Positions 44,051-52,636 are shown, numbered from the stretch's first letter. The stretch: 64,000 nt of DNA from [Clostridium] aerotolerans DSM 5434 (GCF_000687555.1 NZ_JHWJ01000002.1:1-64000), one strand, 5' to 3'. The notes: a model not told the origin generated them from the sequence alone. A program made the numbers and translations.

Positions 44051-45388
44051 TTATTTCTTCTTTTTAAAACACTTTATGAGCACATAATAAACAATTCCTG
44101 CAGGCAGAATACTTGCCAGCCATGATATTTTTATAAAGGTAAGAGCTGCAGCCATTCCTGCGATTAAACCTCCGATTGCAGCAAGGTTGATTCCTTTAAA
44201 CGCTCCGTCCGGATTGTAATAATCACTCAGATCAATTTTCTGTTTTTTGATGATATAATAATCCACCACCAGAATTGCAAAAACCGGTCCCAGTACAGAA
44301 GAGGAAATCAAAACAAACAGGTTGAGTCCAGCTGCAGATGACTCCTTAACAAGCTCCCATGGAAATGTAGCATATGCAAGCAGTCCCACGATAATCGCAC
44401 TCTTTTTAACTGATACTTTTAAAAGATCTACCAGTACATAGATGGGGGGAAGTGCGTTATTAAGCATATTGGTAGTCAATGTGCCGCAAACGATACAAAA
44501 TAACGTAATTACAACGATTGCTTTATTGGGCATGATATATGCAAAGCCTATGATTGGATTGGCAATTCCGGTTACACTTGTAACAAGAAGTCCGATGACG
44601 CCCATAAATACTACAGCAGGAATCATTGCAAACGCATAGGCAGAGCCTCGTTTCAAAGGGCCACATCCAGGCTTTAGCTGCCTTACTGAATCGCCGATAT
44701 TGACCAGAAGCGCGCAGTTGACTCCAATAAAGGTGGTTACAGCTCCGAAAAATGGAAGTCCCCAGGATCCCTTTTTATTAACTACTTGTGTCACTACATC
44801 GCCATGCATACCAAGAATTGTGACCAGCATATAGACCAGAGCAATAATAACAACAGCTCCGCCAATATTGTTAATTACCTTAATTCCCTGAAAGCCCAAG
44901 GCTGAAAGTCCGATCTGCATTGCCTGAAACAAAATGAACCATAAAACAATGCTGTCAAAGCCAATGACGATTTTACTGATTTCATTCAGGGCCGAAGCAC
45001 CGATCCAGCTTTGAAAACCATACCATATAACGGCTGGAATCCCTCTGCAAAGAGCAGGAATTACAGTACCTTTAAAGCCAAAAGCACCTCTTAGCTGCAC
45101 CACATATGGAATTCCTGTTGTGTAACATAGTTTATCGTTTAAGACCATGCATATAACGCAAAGCGCTGATCCCATCGTAATTGCAATAATCGCCTGAACA
45201 AGGTTCAGTCCTCCTGAAACAAGATCAGAACCAAGTGTTAAGTTAGCCGTGGAAACACAGCCCCCAAGCCAGACCAACCAGTAGGAAAATGCCCCCATTG
45301 TTCTCTTACTAACCGGAACCGGCTCCATCCCATCCTGTTTTATTACACCTACCAATGCCTTTTCTTCTGTCATCACACTTTCTCCCAT
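44051..45388 (-). CDS. NCS1-family permease, probable allantoin or purine importer
   Basis: 445 residues with about twelve membrane helices. NCS1 (cytosine/purine/uracil/thiamine/allantoin) features are LGSDLVSGGLNLVQAIIAI, RGIPAVIWYGFQSWIGASAL and VVDYYIIKKQKIDLSDYY. It follows allantoinase 2 by 27 bases in one operon, so allantoin is the best guess for substrate; hydantoin or a nucleobase is possible. AAGGAG lies 6 bases before the ATG. Confidence 0.9.
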   Translation of the reverse strand: MGESVMTEEKALVGVIKQDGMEPVPVSKRTMGAFSYWLVWLGGCVSTANLTLGSDLVSGGLNLVQAIIAITMGSALCVICMVLNDKLCYTTGIPYVVQLRGAFGFKGTVIPALCRGIPAVIWYGFQSWIGASALNEISKIVIGFDSIVLWFILFQAMQIGLSALGFQGIKVINNIGGAVVIIALVYMLVTILGMHGDVVTQVVNKKGSWGLPFFGAVTTFIGVNCALLVNIGDSVRQLKPGCGPLKRGSAYAFAMIPAVVFMGVIGLLVTSVTGIANPIIGFAYIMPNKAIVVITLFCIVCGTLTTNMLNNALPPIYVLVDLLKVSVKKSAIIVGLLAYATFPWELVKESSAAGLNLFVLISSSVLGPVFAILVVDYYIIKKQKIDLSDYYNPDGAFKGINLAAIGGLIAGMAAALTFIKISWLASILPAGIVYYVLIKCFKKKK

Positions 45389-45415
45389 GTTTTTCTCCTT
45401 ATATACGTTTACGGC

Positions 45416-46774
45416 TTACGACATTCTGGCAGGAGTGATCAGCTTTCCGCCTGAAACGGCTGTAATCTTTCCGTCCTGAAAGATAGTTCTTCCCCGCACA
45501 ATCGTCTGTGTAACCTGACCCCTAAACTTCATTCCCACATAGGGACTTACTTTATGTAAATAAAATAAGGAATCTACATCCAGCACATATTCTTTATCCA
45601 GATCAACAATTGCAAAATCCGCATCAAAACCTGTCTGAATCTTCCCTTTTCCTTCGATATGAAATACTTCATTTACATTGGAGGCAGTAAGCGCAGCAAC
45701 CTTTGTAAGCATCAGCTTTCTATCGTGGTAACCATGGGTTAAAACAGCGGGAAGTGTACTCTGGCAGCCAGAGATGCCTCCCCAGGCTTTCATGAACTCT
45801 TTTTCTTTTAATACAGGATCGCTGGGAGAATGGTCGGATGAAATAAATGTAATTTCACCATTAAACAATTTTCCCCACATCTTCTGCTGGTTTGCTGCGT
45901 CACGGATTGGCGGAGAACATTTTCCAAGAGTACCCAGTCTTTCTACATCCTCATCTGTGAGAATGAGATAATGACCAATTGTTTCACAGGAAATATCCAC
46001 GCCCCGTTTTCTTGCCTCTGTAACCAGTTCCACGCCCTTTGCCGTACTTACATGAGCAATAATCAGCTTACAGCCTGTTTCTTCTGCAAAGGTGATCATT
46101 CTGGAGATGCTTTCGATTTCTGTAATAGGCGCATGAGCCTCAAAGTAATCCTTCACTCCAGTTTTGTTCTGCGCATTCTTTAAACCGGTTACTTTTCCTG
46201 TGATACCGTCATTTTCGCAGTGGACCATAAGGGGAAGGTTCAGTTTTTTTAATTTCTCCATACCCTTGTAGGCAGTATAGTCATCAATTCCAGGGAACTC
46301 ATCAATTCCGCTGAAGCAGGAAAATGCTTTAAAACCCACAACTCCGCATTCCGCAAGCTCCTCCAGTTTGTCTAGGTTTGTGGGACATAATCCTCCCCAC
46401 AGACCGAAATCACAGACGGAATCTCTTTTTGCAATGGCAAGCTTCTTTTCGAAATTAACTCTGTCCAGTGTACAGGGAGAACTGTTTAAAGGCATATCAA
46501 AAAATACACCGCCGCCGCCTGCTGCAAGAGCCTGGCTGCCATTTTTTATGGTCTCCCATTCCGTTCTTCCCGGATCATCAAAGTGTACATGTCCGTCGGT
46601 GGCTGCTGGAAAAATGTGTTTGCCTGCCGCATCAATTACTTCTTTTCCATCCTGAGAAATCTCCTGTGATATCTCCACAATTTTTCCGTCACTTACCCCA
46701 ATATCAGCCTTTTCTATACGGTCTGGGAAAACAACCACTCCATTTCTAATGACAAGATCCATGCTTTTACCCAT
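45416..46774 (-). CDS. Allantoinase/cyclic amidohydrolase, copy 2
   Basis: About 452 residues, a paralogue of the enzyme at 41542. Metal-site residues are kept: DGHVHFDDPG, carboxylated Lys in VGFKAFSCF, His in LIIAHVSTAKG and CETIGHYL, Asp in SSDHSPSDP. Being paired with the NCS1 permease, it may be the allantoinase for imported allantoin or a hydantoinase of other specificity. Start at 46774 after GAGGAGG; the longer frame is rejected. Its promoter (TTGTCT, 16 bases, TATACT) lies about 40-90 bases upstream, with an AAAGTATTTT inverted repeat just before it (about 46888-46923). Confidence 0.87.
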   Translation of the reverse strand: MGKSMDLVIRNGVVVFPDRIEKADIGVSDGKIVEISQEISQDGKEVIDAAGKHIFPAATDGHVHFDDPGRTEWETIKNGSQALAAGGGGVFFDMPLNSSPCTLDRVNFEKKLAIAKRDSVCDFGLWGGLCPTNLDKLEELAECGVVGFKAFSCFSGIDEFPGIDDYTAYKGMEKLKKLNLPLMVHCENDGITGKVTGLKNAQNKTGVKDYFEAHAPITEIESISRMITFAEETGCKLIIAHVSTAKGVELVTEARKRGVDISCETIGHYLILTDEDVERLGTLGKCSPPIRDAANQQKMWGKLFNGEITFISSDHSPSDPVLKEKEFMKAWGGISGCQSTLPAVLTHGYHDRKLMLTKVAALTASNVNEVFHIEGKGKIQTGFDADFAIVDLDKEYVLDVDSLFYLHKVSPYVGMKFRGQVTQTIVRGRTIFQDGKITAVSGGKLITPARMS

Positions 46775-46945
46775 TCTGATACCTCCTCTTTGCACTTTGT
46801 TCACTTTTTTAATAAATACCGGCGATTTATTGTGTTATTTGCATTATAGTTTTCACCATAGTATAATTCATTGGTAAAAAAAGACAAAAAAATAAAGTAT
46901 TTTCATCTGATATAGTTAAAAATACTTTATGGAAAAAATAAAATA

Positions 46946-46992
46946 AGCCATGGATCACTGCTAAGCATCAGCAACAATCCATGGCTTATCTT
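46946..46992 (-). terminator. Terminator of the DUF3793-flavodoxin operon
   Basis: ATAAGCCATGGAT and ATCCATGGCTTAT pair around a 20-base loop; a T-rich stretch follows on the minus strand. Confidence 0.88.
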
Positions 46993-47003
46993 TTATATTA
47001 AAC

Positions 47004-47426
47004 TTATGCAAGTGCCTTTCCAAGCTCTACACACTGTGCTTCTCCATCTGCATCTGGCTCGTTGTTACAGATTACGCTTTCATGAGCGAGCACTGCGCCA
47101 TCCTTTTTACAGGTTTCTTCCCAGTCTCTCATCCATTCGCCGTCTCCCCAGCCGTAGGAACCGAATAATGCGATCTTCTTTCCTGTCAGCTTGGGCTCAC
47201 AGCCCTTGAACATTGGTTCAAATTCGCCGTCTTCTAATTCTTCGCTTCCCATGGAAGGACATCCAAAGGCAATTGCATCGAATTCATCTACCTGCTCTGG
47301 CTGGAAATCAGATGCGTTAAATAAAGAAATCTCTGCGCCCGCTTCCTTTGCTCCATCAGCTACCTTCTTTGCCATTGCTTCTGTATTTCCTGTGCCGCTC
47401 CAAAAAACAACTGCTACTTTACTCAT
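47004..47426 (-). CDS. Flavodoxin
   Basis: 140 residues, short-chain type. The FMN phosphate loop is WSGTGNTEAMA; flavin-contact loops are GCPSMGSEELE and GSYGWGDGEWMRDW. It replaces ferredoxin as electron carrier when iron is short, in line with the iron-type operator upstream of its operon (48071-48088). AGGTAGGATAAG precedes the ATG. It follows the DUF3793 gene by 31 bases. Confidence 0.94.
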   Translation of the reverse strand: MSKVAVVFWSGTGNTEAMAKKVADGAKEAGAEISLFNASDFQPEQVDEFDAIAFGCPSMGSEELEDGEFEPMFKGCEPKLTGKKIALFGSYGWGDGEWMRDWEETCKKDGAVLAHESVICNNEPDADGEAQCVELGKALA

Positions 47427-47457
47427 CTTATCCTACCTCTTCTTTCCTTTTATTTGC

Positions 47458-48012
47458 TCAGGCAGCAACTGTTAACTGCCAGACCGTTCTGCCGTTTTTC
47501 CATAAACGCGAGTAAATGACTCTGCATTTGCGGTATCTTGCAAATTTTTTCTCCGCCTCGCATTCATTGCAGTAAACCTTCCAGCAGCCGATACATTTGC
47601 AGTTTTTACCTGCATTGTTAATAAACCCGATCACATCACCCAAAGGATATCCAAGAAAGAGTCCTATTTCATGAGGGAAGGAGCCGGATTCCTTCAGCCG
47701 CTCCGTCAGCCTGGTAAGAGCATACTCTACATCCATTTGCTCATAACCGTATTTTTTAAGAAATCTGCACACACCGGGACGATTCAAATCAGCTTCCAAA
47801 TGAGTTTTCCGATAAACATAGATCAGCGCCTTGTTATTGCGGCGGTATAATTCTATGAGAGATATTCCTTTTTCACCCAGCTGGTTGTTTAAGTGATCCA
47901 GCTGTTTTTGAAGCTCTTCATCCGATGTGAAGGAATGATTAAACAGGCTGGCTGTCTTTAAGGAAGCCAGCGTTGGGGAACAATATTCGATTAGATGTCT
48001 TTCTAGTAGCAT
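47458..48012 (-). CDS. DUF3793 protein
   Basis: 184 residues, soluble. The N-terminal part (HLIEYCSPTLASLKTASLFN), the middle GLFLGYPLGDVIGFI and the Cys-rich C-terminus (CKCIGCWKVYCNECEAEKKF) are typical of DUF3793, a family common beside flavodoxins in clostridia. The Cys cluster suggests metal or Fe-S binding. Function unknown; the operator and the flavodoxin point to an iron-limitation role. GGAGG precedes the ATG. Confidence 0.85.
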   Translation of the reverse strand: MLLERHLIEYCSPTLASLKTASLFNHSFTSDEELQKQLDHLNNQLGEKGISLIELYRRNNKALIYVYRKTHLEADLNRPGVCRFLKKYGYEQMDVEYALTRLTERLKESGSFPHEIGLFLGYPLGDVIGFINNAGKNCKCIGCWKVYCNECEAEKKFARYRKCRVIYSRLWKNGRTVWQLTVAA

Positions 48013-48070
48013 TTCAATACCTCCACAGTCAAATTGTTGTTTCCCATTATTCCTTTTTTTGCAGGTTTTA

Positions 48071-48088
48071 GGTTAGTTTTGGCTAACT
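48071..48088. promoter_or_regulatory. Iron-type operator, copy 3 (GGTTAG-N6-CTAACT)
   Basis: Same 6-6-6 arrangement as at 21116 and 23300. A minus-strand TATATT (48089-48094) abuts it on the upstream side, so it covers the promoter of the DUF3793-flavodoxin operon. Confidence 0.65.
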
Positions 48089-48288
48089 AATATATAAATA
48101 TCATATTTTCCACCTACAGGCAATACTGAATTTGCTTAATGGGAAATTTTCTACTATATCATATTATCTGCAACATAGGCTCGTATACTTTTCCAATTTT
48201 TTACAGAAATTCTTCATTAATTTTATGCTTTCTTTAGGAGCAGGACAAAATTTCTTCACAATTTTACGGTATGATATTAATACGAACA

Positions 48289-48466
48289 TAGAAAAAACCC
48301 AAAGCAGTCAGAGCGCTTACTACATATGTTTTTCTAAGTCGGCAGAGTCGTCCTGAATGGCCTCTTTGCCGGCTCAACCTAATGATTAAGACTGATTCCT
48401 GGATTTCAAATGCCTGGAACGGTCTTTTATATAGAGAAAGAAGAAGCCTCGGCTTCTTCTTTTTTA
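48289..48466 (+). ncRNA. Possible small structured RNA
   Basis: In the 500-base gap between the DUF3793 and M20 genes, the plus strand shows TTCACA (48255-48260), 17 bases, TAATAC (48278-48283), then three inverted repeats in a row: AGAAAAA/TTTTTCT (48290-48335), CGGCA-x-AG/CT-x-TGCCG (48340-48372) and AAGAC-x-TTCC/GGAA-x-GTCTT (48388-48426). A terminator at 48437-48466 follows. No ORF is plausible. I do not recognise a family. The terminator could instead belong to the convergent M20 operon, which weakens the case. Confidence 0.35.
48437..48466. terminator. Terminator downstream of the M20 operon
   Basis: AAGAAGC and GCTTCTT pair around CTCG, with A's before and T6 after on the plus strand. 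It may end the nine-gene operon from the right, the putative RNA from the left, or both. Confidence 0.75.
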
Positions 48467-48514
48467 TTGGTCGTAATTTATATTTCTCATTGCAGTAATT
48501 CCACTAAGCTGTTT

Positions 48515-49654
48515 TTATAGGGCTGTAATCAATCCCAGGGCAAGGGAAGCGGTCTTTTCAAGCTGATCCACCGTCGTATATTCCTTTGTGGTATGGACTT
48601 CATTCATGCCACAGGCAACTACAATTCCTCGGATGCCGTTCTTAACAAAATGGTTATTATCGCTGCCTCCTAAGGTAACCTGAGTTACTGGAGTGAGACC
48701 AAGCTGGCTGCAGACCTTACGGAATCGTTTTACCACTTCCTCTTCGTCTCCGATTTCATAAGCTTCAATCTGCTTCTCATAAAGAAATTCTATACTTCCC
48801 TCATAAAGAGTTGCTGTCCTTGAAAATATTTCTCTTAATTTTTCCAGCTCCTTAAGCGCCCTCTCATCCTTTAAGCTTCTGATTTCTCCCAGTATGATGC
48901 AATCATCCGGCACGATATTGGTCTGTTTTCCGCCGCTGATTTTTCCGATATTCACGGTTGTCACTTCATCCACCCAGCCCTGCTTTAACTGGGAGATGGC
49001 ATGGGCACCTATTTCAATGGCATTGATTCCAAGCTGGGGACAAAATCCAGCATGAGCATTTCTCCCCTGTATTCTGATTTCAAAAGAAATGAGGGTTGGC
49101 GCTGCCGTGGCGGCCAGACCGATCTCTCCGCTTAAATCAAAGACGTATGCCAGATTGGAACTGACTTTAGAATAGTCAAAGATCTGACTTCCTTTTCCAT
49201 AGTTTTCTTCTGCCACCGGGAAAAGTATTTCAATGTCCGGGTGAGGGAGATTTTCTTCCTTTATGACCCGGACTGCCTCTAAAATGGCTGCAACACCAGA
49301 AAGGTCGTCAGCACCAAGTATAGTCTCGCCTTCTGAAGTAATGACTCCGTGTTCGTCCTGAATGGCACGTTTTCCGATGCCAGGACGTACGGTATCCATA
49401 TGGGCCGATAAAAGAACGGGGCTGCCCTCTGTGTTTCCTTTTAATCGTCCATAGAGATTTCCGGTGGAGGACTGATTTCCGTATCCGGTAATGCGCTCTT
49501 TTAGCTGTATTCCGGCATCATCTTCCTCCACCTCAAATCCCAATTCCTTTAACTGAAGGGTCAGATAGTCTGCAATCTCTCTTTCGTGGTAAGTTTCAGA
49601 ATCAAACTCTACCATTGTTTTAAATTGGCTGACAAGCCTGTTTGTGTTTATCAT
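48515..49654 (-). CDS. M20-family metallopeptidase (PepT-like)
   Basis: 379 residues with the metal motifs LLSAHMDTVRPG, TILGADDLSGVAAI and FPVAEENYGKGS, and a dimerisation domain (QGRNAHAGFCPQLGINAIEIG). The family includes tripeptidase T and aminoacylase-like enzymes; this sequence is of the short PepT-like kind. Last gene of the nine-gene operon, 17 bases after GHR-like copy 1. With two acetyltransferases in the same operon, a deacylase or dipeptidase acting on N-acyl or peptidyl cysteine compounds is plausible, by inference. Confidence 0.87.
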   Translation of the reverse strand: MINTNRLVSQFKTMVEFDSETYHEREIADYLTLQLKELGFEVEEDDAGIQLKERITGYGNQSSTGNLYGRLKGNTEGSPVLLSAHMDTVRPGIGKRAIQDEHGVITSEGETILGADDLSGVAAILEAVRVIKEENLPHPDIEILFPVAEENYGKGSQIFDYSKVSSNLAYVFDLSGEIGLAATAAPTLISFEIRIQGRNAHAGFCPQLGINAIEIGAHAISQLKQGWVDEVTTVNIGKISGGKQTNIVPDDCIILGEIRSLKDERALKELEKLREIFSRTATLYEGSIEFLYEKQIEAYEIGDEEEVVKRFRKVCSQLGLTPVTQVTLGGSDNNHFVKNGIRGIVVACGMNEVHTTKEYTTVDQLEKTASLALGLITAL

Positions 49655-49671
49655 ACGATCACCTGCCTGGA

Positions 49672-50697
49672 TTATTCATTTCCTTTTCCGTGGCGTTTAA
49701 ACTTCTCCTCTGGAGTTTTGCTTAATTCCTTCCGGTTTTGAGGGGCAGACCAAATACCTTCGTAATCAATCTGATTCACAAAACGGGAATTAAAGTCCTG
49801 GAAAAGGGATTTATTCTCTGACCGGGGCGCCGCAATATCCCGGAAATATGTGTTATTGCGGAAAGCCGGAATTACATATAAGTCTCTTAAGTATGCCCAT
49901 ATATTCTCATAATCCACCACCCGTCGCTTAATTGGGCCAAGATTGCGGTAATAATGGGTGTCAAACCTCGCTAATGTAACAAAAAGCCGGACATCACTGT
50001 CTGTGACATAATCGCCGAATAAAAAGCGGTTCTTTGACAGTCTCTCTTCTATCTCATCCAGAGCCTTGTAGAAATCTTCAAATGCCTCTTCATAGGCAAC
50101 AAGGGACTGGGCAAACATCATACGGTAGGTTGCATTGTTTACATTGGGAAAGAGCCAGTCATTGTAATCATCGATTTCCTGACGTAATTCTTCCGGATAT
50201 AAGTCCGGAGCGTCGGGAGCCTGGAACGGCCGGAAGGCTGTTTCAAAATAGTTGGTGAGCCTGTGGTAATCATTGTTCACCACCTGTTTTGTCGTGATGT
50301 CTACAAGAGCCGGAACGGTACAGCGTCCCTGATAATCCGGATCAGCGTTATAATAAAATTCACTTAAGAACTGAGCCCCCAGTACCGGATCTTTTCTGTC
50401 CTCATTATACACGAATTCCCATCCAAATGCACTGTTTTCCTTGCTGTGGCCCACAAGATTGATTCCAATGGCATCTGTAAGCCCCAGAAGCTCCCTTACG
50501 ATGGAGGCCCGGTTGGACCAATGACAGCCTTTGGCCCAGAAGAGACGGTATTTTCCTGCTTCTGCCTTTAACTCACCTTCTCCCTCTCCAAAAGGAGTTG
50601 TAAAATGATTGGGCTGGCGGATGAATGCCCCTCTTTCATCAATTTCATTTTCGATTTCTTTTGGACGCAGTCTTTGTTTCGTACTCAAGCTTGACAT
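49672..50697 (-). CDS. Glutathionyl-hydroquinone reductase-like protein, copy 1 (altered active site)
   Basis: 341 residues of the Xi-class GST family (ECM4/YqjG). Landmarks: FTTPFGEGEGELKAEAGKY, VPALVDITTKQVVNNDYH, APDLYPEELRQEID, and the C-terminal NRFLFGDYVTDSDVRLFVTL. The catalytic CPWA of the family reads GCHWSNR here; the two paralogues in the operon keep CPWA. The family removes thioether-linked glutathione from hydroquinones or phenacyl compounds; glutathione is rare in clostridia, so the thiol partner may be cysteine. AGGAGG lies 7 bases before the ATG. Confidence 0.87.
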   Translation of the reverse strand: MSSLSTKQRLRPKEIENEIDERGAFIRQPNHFTTPFGEGEGELKAEAGKYRLFWAKGCHWSNRASIVRELLGLTDAIGINLVGHSKENSAFGWEFVYNEDRKDPVLGAQFLSEFYYNADPDYQGRCTVPALVDITTKQVVNNDYHRLTNYFETAFRPFQAPDAPDLYPEELRQEIDDYNDWLFPNVNNATYRMMFAQSLVAYEEAFEDFYKALDEIEERLSKNRFLFGDYVTDSDVRLFVTLARFDTHYYRNLGPIKRRVVDYENIWAYLRDLYVIPAFRNNTYFRDIAAPRSENKSLFQDFNSRFVNQIDYEGIWSAPQNRKELSKTPEEKFKRHGKGNE

Positions 50698-50712
50698 ATG
50701 ATATCCTCCTGT

Positions 50713-51147
50713 TTAGATATATTTTTCCGTATGGATAATCTGAAAGATTCCTCCATCTATTTTTACTCCGTAATCCGGCTGATAGCCCAGGGCTTCATAA
50801 AAGCCAACTGCTTCATCCCGGCTGGTGATGACAATTTTTTTAACGCCCCATTCCCGGATCCAGTTCTCAGCTTCGCTGATCAAAAGTCTTCCGACTCCCT
50901 TACTCCGGTATTCACTTAAAACGCTGACACGCTCGATCTTTGCTATGTTCTCTTCCTCCAGAAGATGGATTCTGCAGGTTGCCACAGGGTAAATATCATC
51001 AAGAACTAAAACATACAGGGATTCGTTAAAATCTCCCTCATCGAATTCTTTCTCCATGGGAATATGAAATCCTTTTACCATGGTTTCAACTCTGACATAA
51101 TAGACACCTGCATACTGCCAGTTTTCCGATACTCTTACTGCTTTCAC
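50713..51147 (-). CDS. GNAT acetyltransferase, copy 1
   Basis: About 144 residues with the acetyl-CoA motif ERVSVLSEYRSKGVGRLLIS followed by SRDEAVGFYEALGYQPDYG, typical of GNAT N-acetyltransferases. Start codon is GTG at 51147, 7 bases after AGGAGG; the longer frame to 51189 runs into the upstream GHR-like gene. Between GHR-like copies 1 and 2 in the operon. Acceptor substrate unknown; an amino group of a cysteine conjugate would fit the context. Confidence 0.85.
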   Translation of the reverse strand: MKAVRVSENWQYAGVYYVRVETMVKGFHIPMEKEFDEGDFNESLYVLVLDDIYPVATCRIHLLEEENIAKIERVSVLSEYRSKGVGRLLISEAENWIREWGVKKIVITSRDEAVGFYEALGYQPDYGVKIDGGIFQIIHTEKYI

Positions 51148-51160
51148 CTTTTCGCCTCCT

Positions 51161-52117
51161 CTACTTGTAATTGATACTATCTCTTCCATGAGGTTTTAAA
51201 AAGCCGGAGAGCTCAGGGCCATCAGGCACAATTCCGTAAGGATTATTGGATACGGCACATAGATGGTAATGCTTTTTAATGGCATCAAAATCTGTGGTAT
51301 CCCCAAAGCCTTTCTGAGAGTATAAGTCTCTTACATAGCCCCAAAGATTTGGAAACTCAGAAATCCGGTTACGGTTTAAGTAAAAGCCATTATAGTATGC
51401 AACGTCAAACCGGACCAGTGTAACATACAGTCTTACATCCGATTCTGTGATTTTATCTCCAAATAAGTAACGGCTGTGGCTTAAACGCTCTTCCAGCCAA
51501 TCCAGACGGTTAAATACGAGAGAATAAGCCTCTTCATATGCCTCCTGGCTTCTGGCAAATCCAGCCTTGTATACCCCGTTGTTGATCTCGTCAAAAAGAA
51601 TCTGGTTTAATGCGTCAATCTCTTCCCTTAATTCCTCTGGATAGAGATCAGGGGCACCCGGCTTATGGTATTTGCTCCACTCTACCTCCCAGTATCTGGT
51701 CAGGTGATAGTAATCGTTATTTACTACGGTTCCTGAAGCCACATCCACTACGGCTGGAACGGTAAATCTTCCTGTGTAATCCGGGTCTGCTTTTAAATAG
51801 GCCTCGCTGATATAATGAATCTTTAATACCGGATCCACCTCACCATCATCTAAGGTAAATGCCCAGTCCGTCCGCTCCACATCGGGTCTTACAGGGTCTA
51901 AGGTACCCAGGCTTACGACATCTTGAAGGCCTAAAAGGCTTCGAACAATCACAGATCTGTGAGCCCATGGACAGGCTGGAGACCAAAGCAGGCGGTATTT
52001 GTTAGGTTCTACGGGGAGCTGCCCCTCCTCTATTCCAAAGGGAGTGGTAAAACGATTCTTCTGTCGTTTAAACTTCCCGTCTTTTTCTACTTCACTGGTG
52101 ATAAATCTTTCTGACAT
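51161..52117 (-). CDS. Glutathionyl-hydroquinone reductase-like protein, copy 2
   Basis: 318 residues. The catalytic site is canonical (SPACPWAHRSVIVRSLLG), and the remaining landmarks match copies 1 and 3: FTTPFGIEEGQLPVEPNKY, VPAVVDVASGTVVNNDYYHL, APDLYPEELREEID, SRYLFGDKITESDVRLYVTL. GST-fold enzymes with a catalytic Cys reduce mixed thioether adducts. AGAGGAAA precedes the ATG. Downstream gene is GNAT copy 1 after 13 bases; upstream is GNAT copy 2 after 27 bases. Confidence 0.9.
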   Translation of the reverse strand: MSERFITSEVEKDGKFKRQKNRFTTPFGIEEGQLPVEPNKYRLLWSPACPWAHRSVIVRSLLGLQDVVSLGTLDPVRPDVERTDWAFTLDDGEVDPVLKIHYISEAYLKADPDYTGRFTVPAVVDVASGTVVNNDYYHLTRYWEVEWSKYHKPGAPDLYPEELREEIDALNQILFDEINNGVYKAGFARSQEAYEEAYSLVFNRLDWLEERLSHSRYLFGDKITESDVRLYVTLVRFDVAYYNGFYLNRNRISEFPNLWGYVRDLYSQKGFGDTTDFDAIKKHYHLCAVSNNPYGIVPDGPELSGFLKPHGRDSINYK

Positions 52118-52144
52118 GGCAATTTCCTCTTTTCTTATTGGCTG

Positions 52145-52636
52145 TTATGACCTTTTCATGTCTTCTCTTCCATACTCATCCACGAACCGGTATGATTCCG
52201 GAAGCATGAATCCTTCCTCCTCCATAAAGGCTCTGGACTCTTCGGAACCGTTAAAGATACACATGGCGGTCTTGCTTCTTCGAAATCCCATTTTTTCATA
52301 TAGGGCTACCGTTCTTGGATGGGTATAAAGAATCACATTCTGGCCTTTTACCTGATCAAGAAGAAGAGTGATCAGCTTTCTGCCCACTCCAATTCCCTGA
52401 AATTCTTCCTCAATAGCTATGTTATAAATAGCTGCCTGGCAGACTCCGTCGGATAAGGCTCTCCCCACTCCGATGAGTCTTTCCCCGTGGTAGACAAATA
52501 CCACGGCATAGCTGTTTGTGAAGATGGTCTCCTGCTCCTCTTTCGTATGGTCAGAAAGTCCGGACCGGCGAAGGATATCGGAAACTTCCTGCCAGTTCAC
52601 ATGTTCTCTTGTTGTCTTATAGGTAATATCGTTCAT
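52145..52636 (-). CDS. GNAT acetyltransferase, copy 2
   Basis: 163 residues with the CoA-binding motif IAIEEEFQGIGVGRKLITLL and a later LYEKMGFRRSKTAM. Clearly different from the GNAT at 50713, so the operon holds two acetyltransferase types. GGAGG lies 6 bases before the ATG. It follows the ABC ATPase gene by 32 bases. Acceptor unknown. Confidence 0.86.
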   Translation of the reverse strand: MNDITYKTTREHVNWQEVSDILRRSGLSDHTKEEQETIFTNSYAVVFVYHGERLIGVGRALSDGVCQAAIYNIAIEEEFQGIGVGRKLITLLLDQVKGQNVILYTHPRTVALYEKMGFRRSKTAMCIFNGSEESRAFMEEEGFMLPESYRFVDEYGREDMKRS

